A stretch of 64,000 bases of DNA, from assembly GCA_018342105.1 (NCBI GenBank), contig JAFIRS010000228.1:124001-188000 (forward strand), given 5' to 3'. Source of the DNA: Gonioctena quinquepunctata. Taxonomy: Eukaryota > Arthropoda > Insecta > Coleoptera > Chrysomelidae. Both the position numbers and the translations under genes were made by a program. Below, in pieces: positions 11,108 to 22,508 of this stretch (within the stretch, counting starts at the first letter, position 1; each line of letters begins with the position of its first letter). The notes beneath the pieces were generated by a model. It searched no databases and was not told the DNA's origin. It was given only the letters and a program-made list of their open reading frames with translations.

Positions 11108-12960
11108 TTTAATAATAATAATAATTTTATTCTCCGGAAGGACAATACAAGTATTGAATAGGAGTAGTCGTTCATCTAATGTAAAAGTAAACAGTAAACA
11201 GTACATGATAACATTCAGTTAATTGTAACATTGCAACATGTGTATAACAGACAAAACACAGTAGATTCACGAGTACTTATTATAGTGCCTTATTAGTCAT
11301 TCATCTAAAGTAAAAATAAACAGTAAATAATATAGGATAACATTCAGTTAATTGTGTAACATGTATATATCAGACAAATTACAGTGGATTTAAAATACTT
11401 ATTATAGTGCCTGATCGACTTTATAATAACATCTTTCAATTGAAAATTGTTTAAGACATTTTTTAAACTTGTTGAAGTTTGACTATTTCTCATATAGTCT
11501 GGTAATTTATCAAATAATAAAGGAACTAGTGACTTAGGACAGTTTTTAGTTATTTGAATCCTAGAAAAAGGTATAATCAGCTGATTTTTTATTCTTGTGT
11601 TATGTTCATGAATACATAAACACAAACTTCAGAAATAAAGAGTGATGGTAGCGTCAAAATTTTACATGTTTTGAATACATCAACACAACTCTGTCGAGGA
11701 GGTGAGCATCACTCGGACTATTCTCTTTTGCGCAACAAATACATCATTTGCTCCCGAAGACCTTCCCCAAACGCAGATACCATATCGAAGTCTGGAGTCT
11801 GCTTGAGCGTAGTAGAGCATCAACAACTGATCATTAGACAGAACTATTTCCAAATTACGTATTTGGTAGGCAACAGAATTCAATTTATTGATTAAAATTC
11901 GACAGTGTTCTCCTCAGGATATATGTTCGTCTATATATAAACCAAGGAATCGAGCGGTCTCATCTACTGACTGTAAGTCACCAAAATCAATGTCACTAAC
12001 TTATTTTCGTCTATTATGAAAGTGAATACATTTTGTTTTATTTGTATTCACATAAAGTGAGTTAGCTCTGAACCACTGGTCCATATCAAAGGAAATTTCA
12101 TTACATTTCTGACGTATACATGATTTATCTCTATCTGATGTGTCACCAGCGTAAACAATAACTGAGCCGTTACAAATATTCACAATATCGTTAATATAGA
12201 GTGAAAATGAGGTAGGTCCCAGGACCGAACCCTGAGGAACTCCTACTTCAGAATATTCACTACACGATGACAGATGGTTACCAATAGTGACATGGTTACT
12301 ACGTTTACTCAAAAAACTTTTTATCCATTCATGAATGACACCACGGATTCCGTATCGAGACAGTGTACCCAATAAAATACCATGACTAATGCAATCGAAC
12401 GCCCTGCTGAGGTCACAAAATACTCCAACAGGGCACTCGCCCGCATCAATGCATTTAATAACTTCAAGAATATATGAGTGAATTGCAGTTGTGGTCGATT
12501 TATTTCGCGCAAAACCGTGTTGTGATATTAAAATAATTGAGAAAAGATAACAATCTCTTCAGGGATGATCATTCAAATATTTTGGAAAATATAGAAGGTA
12601 CCGTAATTGGTCGATAGTCACTTATTAGGGAAGAATCGCCTTTTTTATATACAGGTGTAATTTTATCAGTTTTTAGAGCTTGCGGAAATATTCCATTAGC
12701 AAATGATAAATTTATGGGATGGACAAGTGGTGCCATAAGGTGTTTAAGAACACGTTTAACTATCAAATGAGGTACCTCATCAGATCCCGAGGATTTTTTT
12801 TTCAATTTTCCTTTGAGCATGTCAAACAGTTCACGTTCACCATAGGGAAGGAGGAAAAAAGACCGGGACTGTATTTCATTCATTCAAAAATTGATTAGCT
12901 ACCTCTGCATCAACAGATTCCTTTTGGAGTTGTCCATAAGCCATCCTGAAATGGAAATAT
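11108..12960 (-). mobile_element. 5'-truncated jockey/CR1-like LINE
   Basis: Minus-strand LINE whose 3' end is the (TTA)n-type tail at 11111-11125. Readable RT parts from high to low coordinates: AEVANQFLNE and KLKKKSSGSDEVPHLIVKR (about 12780), KTDKITPVYKKGD (12640), FCDLSRAFDCISHGILL (about 12400), VGVPQGSVLGPTSFSLYIND (about 12210) and YAGDTS (12150) where active enzymes have YADD. The thumb/C-terminal part follows at 11344-11883. The catalytic box is mutated (second-last Asp position intact, first lost) and there are frameshifts, so it is dead. Convergent with the neighbouring gene. Confidence 0.88.
11163..11412. repeat. two-copy ~128-bp tandem duplication in the LINE 3' UTR
   Basis: The segments 11163-11290 and 11293-11412 are diverged direct copies, both starting AGTC(A/G)TTCATCTAA and ending ACTTATTATAGTGCC. 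The first lies in the 3' UTR and the second reaches the end of the coding region. Confidence 0.8.
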
Positions 12961-13137
12961 CACGAGTGTAGTTATAGCACCAGTCATATAATTTTCCATC
13001 GTCCTCCGTTGGCCACACCTCCATCAAAACGAACGAAATCCAAGATATCATAATATCAATTGACTGGAGAAACGGGCATGATCAACAATGTGTTCTATTT
13101 AGCCACTGACATCCTGGACATATCTATAGCCAGCTAA
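12961..13137. other. nothing recognised
   Basis: Short stretch between the LINE 5' truncation point and the foldback element. Confidence 0.4.
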
Positions 13138-13542
13138 TATTTCATCAAAATGAAAAATGTTTTATTCTTCAAGACTGCTGACTGCAAATACCTATACAAT
13201 AGGTGAATATTGATCGAATATCCAGAAAAAAACAACTACTGCCCTGGCTAAGGCCTCGACGGACGTACAATTACATCCAATGGATGAATGTGCAAAGTCC
13301 TACAAGGTACTTTGCAAATGTTTGTTGCGAAATGGATAAATATTAACCACCTCACCCAGGATGACCACCTGTAGACCTGTTCAGGAGTATTTGCAACTCA
13401 TCAGTACAGGGTAGGTCAAGCAGACAATAATAAATGTCTGCGGTACCTGACTGAAACGATTAAAATTTGACATACACCTATTGTATAGGTATTTGTTGTC
13501 AGCAGTCTTGAGGAATATTACTTTTTTCATTTGGATGATATA
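13138..13542. mobile_element. foldback element with hammerhead-like motif
   Basis: Inverted arms of about 68 bp (13138-13205 and 13475-13542; both contain the GACTGCTGAC / GTCAGCAGTC block) enclose about 270 bp. The loop holds a conserved block (ACAACTACT at 13230, then CCCTGGCTAAGGCC) shared with the elements at 26.6 and 59.2 kb, and, about 140 bp later, the minus-strand hammerhead-like motif at 13368-13410. The same order and spacing are seen at 26.6 kb. No coding capacity. Confidence 0.7.
13368..13410 (-). ncRNA. hammerhead-like ribozyme motif, degraded
   Basis: Minus strand: CCUGUA, CUGAUGA, a 15-nt stem II region, GAAC, AGGUC, UACAGG. Stem I (CCUGUA/UACAGG) pairs over 6 bp directly beside the core, and the base before the 3' strand completes the canonical cleavage triplet GUC. 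Stem II pairs poorly and GAAA is GAAC, so this copy is probably inactive. It is homologous in position to the better copy at 26826-26868. Confidence 0.5.
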
Positions 13543-14886
13543 TTCCTTTGTTTGAATCAGTTCTACAAGATCAGGTGGGTAGATAGAATCTACCGATTAT
13601 TTGAAAAAATGAAGTATCAATATAATGATTAGTTTCAGTTGAACGAAGGAATTGGAAATCGGCACCACTAAGCGTTAACAAAAAGACTTTGCTCATTCAG
13701 TATGAACAACTGAACAGTCCTTCATTGAGGTCAACTGTAAAAACTTGCCAATACAAGCACCCTCAGGCCACAGTTTGCGGCTCATGGCTTTGTGGAAGTA
13801 AATGTCGTTAATTGTTAATGAAAAGTATATATTTTTACACATACAGTACTTTTAGGTACTCCTTCCACAGAGTACTCCACGTTACAACCTACATCCTTCT
13901 TCTTCTGGGTGATTTCGGTTTATACTTCATCGTGTGCCAATGATCATTTGTCATCATTCCATAGGCATAACCTGAATCAATTGCTCATTTATACTTCCAA
14001 TCAATTATACGAACAAATTCACATTGGTACTTATATCAGAATAATATATTGAGAGTTCATTTCGAGAACAGCGCTGCTGACAATCAAACAGACACATGAG
14101 CATCACAATATTTTGTTGTCAGCTTCTCGGTACAAAACGCAAAAATTGTAATGGTTTAATTTTTCCTATACCCGTTGTTTGGTGAACCGCAAAAGTGGTG
14201 CTTCGGTGTGTCAAAAAAAATATGAATATGTTATCAAGAATATGATGTATATTCTGAAAACCACCTACTATCTGATGTCAACAAATGTATCCCATGTCGA
14301 ATGGCCAGAATACATTGTCCTGCAATCAAGTTTTCTTTCATAAAAAGGAATTACTCCACATTTCATGAAACAAGAGGTTTCTCCAGTCAGTGCATCCATC
14401 AACAGAGATGAAAGCATTTAATTTCTGCAATAAACTTGAATTAGTTTTGTAGAGCTCGTCTTCAAACAACGGATTTCAAGATATACGGGGATATTATACT
14501 CCTTTACTGGAAGCATTCGCAAGCAAGTCTTGCTTGATATCTGCAAGGTTGGAAATTGTATGCCTGAATTATTCTGATCTAGGGAAAAGAGGGAAGTTTC
14601 GTTCGTGAAAGGGTTGCGGTAATCATGGAATATGAAAAAGTTCCTTTTAATCATGGATACTACCCTGAATGTCTAATGAGTATTCCGGAGGTATTCATAA
14701 GTAGATAAATAGTCCGAGCTGAACAGGAAAGCTAGGAACAAATTCATGAACCCCTATGTTCAGAAGATTTCCTCACGATGATTCAAAATTCATCCAGGAA
14801 AGTGTTCGTTCCATTTGATTTGTAGAAAACGATTATTAGAACATAGGAACCATATCGTCAATGGAATAAAAATGATTGGATTTTTT
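13543..14886. other. no recognisable gene
   Basis: About 1.3 kb of AT-rich sequence. Short open frames on both strands look random; no splice-linked coding signal or repeat boundary was recognised. Confidence 0.45.
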
Positions 14887-15085
14887 TAAAGACAAGCTTT
14901 CATAATAATGCACTTAAAAAAAAATCTTTAATTGTTTGACCTAGGTTATTGTGAGTAGCAAGTTCAAAATAGAAAGAATACCTATTTTATATTCGCGGCA
15001 AGCTTTTGAATATGCTACTGACAAAATAACCTGGGTCAAACAACTAAAGAAATATTTTTTTCCTTTTAATTTTTTTTATCATTTT
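14887..15085. repeat. hairpin MITE, family shared with 33.1 kb
   Basis: Inverted arms at about 14933-14970 and 15008-15047 (TTGTTTGACCTAGGTTATTG versus its complement) around a core with ACCTATTTTATATTCGC. The core and the arms match the MITE at 33118-33378. Confidence 0.75.
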
Positions 15086-15114
15086 CATTCAATTCTTCCA
15101 GTCTTTCATGGAAT

Positions 15115-15350
15115 CCGTCATCTTATTGAAATCAGAAAAAAAAATCTCCGACCCCCAAAACCCACATACAAATTTTGTACGGAATTGGGCCATGATAACA
15201 AACCACGTGGCCATCTTGGAGCAGCCATCGCAAATTCATGAATTTTGACAAAAACATCATGATGTCCGACTCCAAAAATTCCCCTACACCAATTTGAATG
15301 GGATCGGACTAAAATCACAAAACTCACATGGAGCCGCCACCTGGAATTCG
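15115..15350 (-). repeat. ~115-bp tandem repeat, two units
   Basis: Two diverged units of the family that is amplified at 17640-18390 and 32270-32960, recognised by CCGAC(C/T)CC(A)AAAA, CATACCAATTTT-like and CCGCCATCTTG-like blocks. The array is ended abruptly by the transposon at 15355. Confidence 0.8.
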
Positions 15351-15354
15351 TATA

Positions 15355-17061
15355 CCGGGTGACACAGGATATCGGGCCACCCCTGTAACTTCTGCATTCG
15401 TTAACGGATTTTAATGAAATTTGGTACAGTTATATAAGCAACCATTTCGGATTTGATCACATTACAATCCAATATGGCGAACTCCTGGTTTTTCTGGAAA
15501 TGCCAACAACTCTGTTTTTTCAAATTGAACACCCTGTATATTTTTACATATTCAAGTTCAACAGGTCAAAACAAGTCCAAACCTGATGTCGAATGTCATT
15601 TTTTATTTTACCTCGTGGATAAATGAGAATTGGTCAAGGCTATTCACAATGAGTCGCATATAACAGAGAATCATAATTATTCCTGAAAAATTATTTTTTG
15701 TGTCATTTATTGATGAATTAATTCAGTCACATCACATTTTGATCAAAAATTATTTTTTTTTCAAATGAACCCCTACCTGTCTCTCTACAACATTCATTGA
15801 GGAAAAAAATTACATATCATTTCTATATTTCGGTGCAGTAACAAATTGTATACATTCAAAAATCTACAACTAGTTCATGACTTTCCTTGCAGTTCGAATA
15901 ATTTTTCAACTTAGTAAGCTGTGGAAAACAACATTTCTGAATCTTGTCAACTAATTGTGTTTTGCTGTCATCTTTCATCTCAACTCTCGAAAATTAGTTA
16001 TCTTCCGGGAATTAGTTGAGTAGAAATGTAAAATCGAAATTATAGGTTCACAAGAAGTGAACAGGTTGATATGTGATTAATTTACGGAGAATGTCTTGAA
16101 AACATTATCGCCGCTTGTCAGTTATACGCTGAACGATACCCACACAGAAGATACCCACACAGAAGACACCCACAAAATACCTTTTTCAAAAATGTGGAGA
16201 GGAAATTCCCGAAAGAACCCAACAATGGAGAAAATGATCGTAAAAGAGGAGGCAGAAATAAATGTTTTGCTTATGTTGATTTTGATCCAACCGCGTCGAC
16301 GCGGGAATTGGAATACCAATGCAATGTCAGTCGAGAAAACGCTAGAAGAATTAAAAAAAAACACCATTATCGTGCTTATAGGTATAACTTAAACAATTAG
16401 TTGACAAGATTCAGAAATGTTTTCCACAGCTTACTAAGTTGAAAAATTATTCGAACTGCCAGAAAACTCATGAACTTGTTGTAGATTTTTGAATTTATAC
16501 AATTTGTTACTGCACCGAAATACAAAAATGATATGTAATTTTTTTCCTTGATGAATGTTCCAGAGTAACAGGTAGGTGGCCCATAGGGGTTTCATTTGAA
16601 AAAAATGAATATGGAATTGTTTATTTTGTTATTTCGGACTCCGAGCCAGTAGGATGTGACTGAATCGATTAACCAGTAAGTGACACAAAAAATATTTTTT
16701 CAGAAAAAATTAAGTTTTTCTGTTATTTGCAACTCATTGTGAATAGCTTCGACAAAATTTCATCTATCCACGAGGTAAAATAAAATAACAATTTTAATTT
16801 CAATTGTAAAAAAATTAATTACATTTGACATGAGGTCTGGACTTGTTTTGAACTGTAGAACTTGAATATGTAAAAATATACAGGGTGTTCCATTTGAGAA
16901 AAACAGTTACTGGCATTTCCAGAAAAATCGGAAGTCCGCCATATTGGATTGTAATGTGATCAAATCCGAAATGGTTGCTTTTATAACTCTACCAAATTCC
17001 AGAAAAACTCGCTCACGAATGCAGAAGGTACTGGGGTGGCACGACATCCTGTGTCACCCGG
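15355..17061 (+). mobile_element. internally deleted Tc1/mariner-like element with ~600-bp arms
   Basis: Tips CCGGGTGACACAGGAT (15355) and complement (17061), flanked by TA. The inverted arms run about 15355-15960 and 16400-17061, close to a full foldback, with an inner tip ACAGGGTGTTC-like pair at about 15530 and 16880. The loop keeps only the N-terminal part of the transposase. Inserted in a tandem-repeat array. Confidence 0.88.
16082..16400 (+). pseudogene. transposase N-terminal fragment
   Basis: Open plus-strand frame starting YGECLENIIAACQLYAERYP, then FFKNVERKFPKEP and YVDFDPTASTRELEYQCN, typical of the N-terminal DNA-binding half of insect Tc1/mariner-like transposases. It stops at TAG 16398-16400, exactly where the right arm begins; the catalytic domain is absent. 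A 15-bp unit (GATACCCACACAGAA) is repeated at 16137-16170, adding Arg-Tyr-Pro-His-Arg repeats. Confidence 0.75.
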
Positions 17062-17510
17062 TATAGAAAATCAACAACAATTTCTGTCTGAATATAAAAG
17101 AAAATCTGAACAGATCTTTCATTCCACTTCATAGAAGATTAATTGAAGTAAAGTTATATATTGAAACAATTCTAGGTTAGTTCAGAAATTGACAGTTGGC
17201 TTACTTCTGTGCACTCCAAGTCGAACCGTAGAACACTTCACTTCTTTTCTTTTGTCCTCTTCTCATTCTTCTTCTCATCTGTTTGTGTTCCAAAAATTCA
17301 TCTGTTCTGGTGTTAATTTTAGGTTTGACATATTGAAAAACGCTGGCTGTTGTTTTATTTTTATTAGTTTTCAAAATTTTATGTTTTACACGTTCGTCAT
17401 AATGAATGTCTGTATTTCATTGCCCCCCCCCTGTTCTTGCCTGACGAGTAAGTAATACTTTGACAATTGGTTGAAATAGCATTCAGACATCTATTATTCA
17501 TTTACTTTGC
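17062..17510. other. nothing firmly recognised
   Basis: About 450 bp between the transposon and the hammerhead-like remnant. An 88-codon plus-strand frame at 17189 looks random. Confidence 0.4.
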
Positions 17511-17551
17511 AGGCACTGGAGATGACCTTATAGGTTGAAAGCGCTCTGCGA
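17511..17551 (+). ncRNA. hammerhead-like motif, degraded copy of the 42.2-kb type
   Basis: Plus strand: GGCA, CUGGAGA (core A6 changed to G), U, GACCU-UAU-AGGUU hairpin, GAAA, GCGCUC, UGC. It matches the motif at 42265-42307 in layout and in the GAAAGCGCU run. Stem I is reduced to GCA/UGC. Probably inactive. Confidence 0.45.
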
Positions 17552-17639
17552 TTGAAAAATATTAAATTGCACGAAATACAAAATTAGACTCTTGATTCTG
17601 CCCCGTGCACACAGCCCTACTCTACCATTCGTAGATTTT

Positions 17640-18390
17640 GACAAGAAAATCAATATCTCCGACCCCAAAAACCCCCATTGTTCATTGGAGCCGCCATCTT
17701 GAATTTATGAATTTGACAGAAAACTCGTGACCTCTGTTTCCGAAAACCCGCACATACCAATTTTGAATGCAATCGGGCCATAATAACAAAAAACACGTCG
17801 CCATCTTCAATTAATTGATTTTGACAAAAACATCATGATGTCCGATCTCAAAAAACCCCTCACACCAATTTTGAATGGAATTGGGCCATAACCACATATC
17901 TTGTCGCCATATTGGAGCCGCCATCTTGAATTCATGAATTTCGCCAAAAAAATGTCATCTCTGTCCCCGAAAGCCTCCACATACCAATTCTGAATAGAAT
18001 CGGGCCATAATAACCAAACACGTCGCCGCCATCTGGAATTCATGAATTTTGACAAACATATCATAAAGTCTGACCCCAAAAAACCCCACCCACCAATTTT
18101 GAATGGAATCGGGCTAAAATCACAAAACTCGCCATCTTGGAGCCGCCGTCTTGAATCCGACCCCAAAAACCCCACATACCAATTTTTATTGGAATCGGAC
18201 TAAAACCACGAAACTCGTCGCCAAATTTGAGCCGTCATTTGAAATTTATGAATTTTGACAAAAAAATCGTGTTCTCTGTTCCCGAAAACTCCCAGATACC
18301 AATTTTGAATAGAATCGAACCAATAATCACAAAACTCGTCCGGCATATTGGAGCCGCCATTTCGTTTTTCCTCTAGCAATTCCATAATGC
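17640..18390 (-). repeat. ~115-bp tandem array, about 7 units
   Basis: Units of 75-125 bp, each with a CCGACCCCAAAAACCCC-type block, ACATACCAATTTTGAATGGA, and GCCGCCATCTTGAATTC. The array ends near 18400 with GCATTGTCACCGGAATTATG, the same border seen at 32225 and 32835 in the opposite strand. Open frames across it are repeat translations, not genes. Confidence 0.88.
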
Positions 18391-18486
18391 ATTGTCACCG
18401 GAATTATGAGCACCTACAAAATTTCACGTTAATTGGACAATTAGAAATGGGTCAGTTGCAAGATTTGAACCAAACATACATATATA

Positions 18487-20825
18487 CATTCAAAAGTACT
18501 TTAACAAACTTCAGGAGGTGATTCCTCACAATATTCTAATATAAATTGTCCATGTAAATATATGTCCGGAAACTCTTCGTTTCCAAGATACAGGGTGTTG
18601 AAGTTTTATTTTTATTTTAGTTTTTTTAAGTAACTTTCGGAAAACTGACCTCAATCAAACAAAAATTGGTACTGAGAGGTTTTTCAAGGTGTCAAATTCG
18701 AACCTGATGTTATCATTGCTCTTACTCATAAGGGGCGCCACCTACACGTCTTTTTATTATTCGAAGAACCATAACTTTTTTGAGCGTACTTCTAGCACAT
18801 TTTACAGTGAAAAAAATGAATTACTTTATTATATCTACGTAAAGAAGCTTTCCGTGTTACAAGTAGCTATGAGCAACCGTTTTCTAGATATTTGGACCTG
18901 AAAATTTTAAGTCGATTATTTGATAATCGATGCGTGTTGAAGTTATTACCATTATTTTTCATTTTTCACAACAATGCTCAGGAAATGAATTTGACGTTCA
19001 GTAAGTAGTTTTGGTTTTATGTAGGAGGCGCTATTCTATCTATTTTTAGTTGTTTGAAATGGTTATTTTTGTATCAAGGGTGTGAAATCTGTATTTGTTT
19101 TAATAAAATTTGCAAGAAATATGAACATTTCATTTCAAGAAATTTTTGAATACGTAAAATAAAATAAAATAAAGGCAACTAAAATGAATTTAAATGAATT
19201 TTTCAAAGTGTCCACCTTCAGCGAAGATACAGGCAGTCAGTCTTCTAGTCTTTGAATCTCGTGCCTGCTCAAAAATTATTGGTGTGTTTCTTATTGTTTC
19301 ACAGGCGTCTACTATTCGGTTTCTTAGATCTTCCTCGATCGCTACCGGAGTTTTATAAACTATCCCCAAATCTAGCGGGTTTGGATCTGGGGACCTTGGT
19401 GCCCACGCCTGATTAGGTTCTTCTACACCCCTACAGTGTGGATAGACAGTGTTAAGGAATTTCCTGGCTACAACGCTAAAATGGGCCGGAGCCCCATCAT
19501 GCATAAACCACATACGGATACGAATTTCTAATGGTACATTCTGAAGTAGTCCCAGCAATTCATTTTCTAAACACTCTCTGTAAGTTGCGCCATTCAGTCG
19601 GACCCGAAGAAAGAAAGGACCTATCAAGTAATTATCAATTCTTGCCGCCCACACATTCACTGAAAATAGATACTGATAATGTCTCTCACTAACAGCGTGC
19701 GGATTTTCCATTGCCCAAACTAGGTTATTATGAAAGTTTGTGATAGCATTTCGAGAGAAGAGTACATATCTTGAAAATTGAGGATTTTCAGTCAATTTTC
19801 TCAAAAACCACTGACACTTAGTAATGCGTTGGGGAAAGTCTCGTGGCGAAAGAGCTTGTATCCTTTGAATATGGTATGGATAAAATTGTTGATCGTGGAT
19901 AATTCTCCAAACTGTAGACTGAGTAGAATTGAGAGCTTCAGCAATTATTCTTGTACTTGTTTCTGAATTCTCCTCGAGAGCGTTCAAAACAGCTTCTTTC
20001 AATTCTGCGGTTCTGACTACTCGTGGTCTTCCAATAATATCAGCGGCCCTCTCAAAGCTACCTGTTTCTGCCAAACGACGGCGGAGACTGGTAAATGTTG
20101 GAGCTGAAGGCAGTGCTCGATTAAGAAATCGCTCCTGGTAAATACGTCTTGCTTCGCGCGCATTGCCATTCACAAGGCTATAAACAAAATGCATATCGGC
20201 TAAATGAGCATTATTGTTTAAATCTTTTTCTTTTTCAAAATTAGTGTTTCAAAACTTACAGAAATTTCAACAAAACAACAAAACGTTTAACTGTCACATA
20301 ATATGTAATTACCAAAACTACTTACTTGAACGTCAATTTCATTTCCTAAGCATTCTTGTGAAAAATTAAAAATAATGGTAATAACTCCAACACGCATCGA
20401 TTATCAAATGGTCCAAATATCTAGAAAACGGTTACTCATAGCGACTTGTAACAGGAGTAACTTTTTCACGTAGATATGGTAGATGAATTGATTTTTCTAC
20501 TGAAAAATGTGCTAGAGGTACGCTCAGAAAAGTTATGAATCTTCAAAAAAGACAAAGACGTGTAGGTGGCGCCCCCTACGTGTGAGAGCAATAACAACAT
20601 GAGGTTCGAATTCGACACCTCAAAAAACCCCTCGATACCAATTTTCGTCTGATCAAGGTCAGTGTTTCGAAAGTTATTTAAAAAAATCGAAAATAAAAAT
20701 AAAACTTCAACACCCTGTATCTTGGAAACGAAGCGTTCGGTCATGTATTTATTTGGACAATTCATATTTGAATATTGTGAGGAATCACCTCCTGAAGTTT
20801 GTCAAAGTACTTTTGAATCACCCTG
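18487..20825 (-). mobile_element. Tc1/mariner-like DNA transposon, 2.34 kb
   Basis: Right tip CAGGGTGATTCAAAAGTACT at 20825 with TA at 20826-20827. The left tip has lost about six bases (CATTCAAAAGTAC at 18487) but the rest of the TIR matches. TIRs are long (about 18487-18960 and 20330-20825) and contain an inner CAGGGTGTTGAAG tip. The transposase is on the minus strand. Confidence 0.9.
19190..20194 (-). CDS. Tc1/mariner-like transposase, full-length but catalytically altered
   Basis: Single 334-codon open frame, about the usual 330-350 residues. Residues 1-110: paired-type helix-turn-helix DNA-binding region (RRIYQERFLNRALPSAPTFT, then STRIIAEALNSTQSTVWRII). Residues about 110-334: the RNase H-like catalytic domain, which would cut and rejoin transposon ends. 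The second Asp is in WFMHDGAPAHFS and the third in RSPDPNPLDLG, with 41 residues between them. The first Asp, expected in a FSDEA-type box, is missing: the sequence is VLFSRNAITNF. After PLDL a short stretch usual in relatives (FLWG-like) is also gone. So the frame is open but the enzyme is probably dead. Confidence 0.85.
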   Translation of the reverse strand: MHFVYSLVNGNAREARRIYQERFLNRALPSAPTFTSLRRRLAETGSFERAADIIGRPRVVRTAELKEAVLNALEENSETSTRIIAEALNSTQSTVWRIIHDQQFYPYHIQRIQALSPRDFPQRITKCQWFLRKLTENPQFSRYVLFSRNAITNFHNNLVWAMENPHAVSERHYQYLFSVNVWAARIDNYLIGPFFLRVRLNGATYRECLENELLGLLQNVPLEIRIRMWFMHDGAPAHFSVVARKFLNTVYPHCRGVEEPNQAWAPRSPDPNPLDLGIVYKTPVAIEEDLRNRIVDACETIRNTPIIFEQARDSKTRRLTACIFAEGGHFEKFI

Positions 20826-22377
20826 TATACAGTGAGCACTATATGTAACGAATAAATTATTTTTCAACGTTATCAGCTGAAACGTCGATTCATGGTTTTG
20901 AAAAGTGACATAAATAAAAATCGCCCGCTCCTTCACCCCCCTCAACGTGACAGCCACCCTCCAATACTTTAAATAAAATAATGGGTCGAATGATACCTCA
21001 GTTTGAAGGGTATTAAATTATCTATACAGCCATAACTATTTTTTTGAATTTAGTTAATGCGTCATGGAAAAAAAATAATATATTGTGTTATTAAAATTAT
21101 TTATTATAATGTGTACAATCAAATATGCTAGTAACAAATTCAAAATGAAATATTTCAGACCAAATGTTCAAACTGAAAGCTGAATGGTTTCGGAAGTGAT
21201 ATCTTCTATTTCTTCCCTAATTCTGATTTTCAAATTTTCAATATTGTTTGGTCTATTGACGTATACTTTGGATTTCAGGTAACCCCACAAAAAGCGGTAT
21301 CAATCATGTCAGGAGAATGGGCTGGCCACTCGTCTACCAATTCATCTGTCAGGAAAAACTCCATTCAGATATGCACGAACTTCAACTGCAAAATGTGGTG
21401 GAGCACCATCTTGCCTATACCAAATATTCCTATCTATTTGATTCAGATTGTCATTATCTGGAAATAGAATTTCTAGTGTTGGAAATTGAAAATTATAAAA
21501 AAACTCCAAGTAACGTTCACCGTTTAATGTTCTGTTGATAAAATTTGGTCCAATTATTTGAATATTTATAATCCTTGCCCAAACATTTACTTTTCTGGGA
21601 TGTTGAATGTTGGCCTCCATCATCCAATGGGAATTTCCTCGGCTCCAATATCGACAGCTATGTCTGTTGACGGTTCAATTAAAAAAGAAAGTGGACTCGT
21701 CGGAAAACAATATTTTTTTTAAACGATGGATCCTGCAGGCAGCTGGCTTCCATTATTTCGCAAAACTCAAATCTGCAATCTGGATCGTCTTCGTTGAGTT
21801 TATGTGCCAATTGTACTTCACGAGGGTACTTATCACTTGTAAAAACACGCAATATCAAACTTTGACTTATTTCTCAATCGGCGGCAAGTACTCGGGTAGG
21901 TTTATGTGGAGTCTCCTCGATTTCTATCAGAATATCCAATTTCTTTCCATCGTCAACTCCTGTGTTCAACCTTCAGCATGTTGATGCGATAATTCACAGT
22001 AAATGGACTGTACGTTAAACAAAAATTTTGCCTTTTTTTGAGATGCCAAAATACTCATTGAAATTAGAAAAAAATTAGTAACTTCAGAAAGATAAAAGGC
22101 TACTCACCAGTAGTTAATCCCACGTCGACTCCGTTATATCTGGAAAACTCAAAAGGGCTATTTTCTCTCACGTCAATATGGAAGAATCAAACACTTCCTG
22201 ACGTTCAAACCAACGTCCACGCATTCGGACAACTCTACTTATTGTAACCATTTCTCTTATATGAAGCAAGCATATCGCATTCGCGACTTATAGGTAGGCA
22301 ACACAACGTTCTTCATTCATGCATTTATATCTAATACTCGAAATCTTGCCTGGTTTTGGAATATCTTTGACAGTCCC

Positions 22378-22508
22378 AAATCCACGAAGTTTTGTTTCTA
22401 TTCTACTGAGAAATATGATGATCAGGATATTTATTATTGAACATTTCACGTACATTCCTCTGGGTTCTGAATTTGTCACTACATCCTACCATCATTAACA
22501 CTCCTACT
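22378..22508. repeat. left copy of a ~130-bp target duplication
   Basis: Direct copy of 23406-23540 (both contain AAATATGATGATCAGGATA and ACATCCTACCAT), about 12% diverged by eye. The pair flanks the LINE, so it reads as an exceptionally long target-site duplication inside the transposase gene. Confidence 0.75.
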
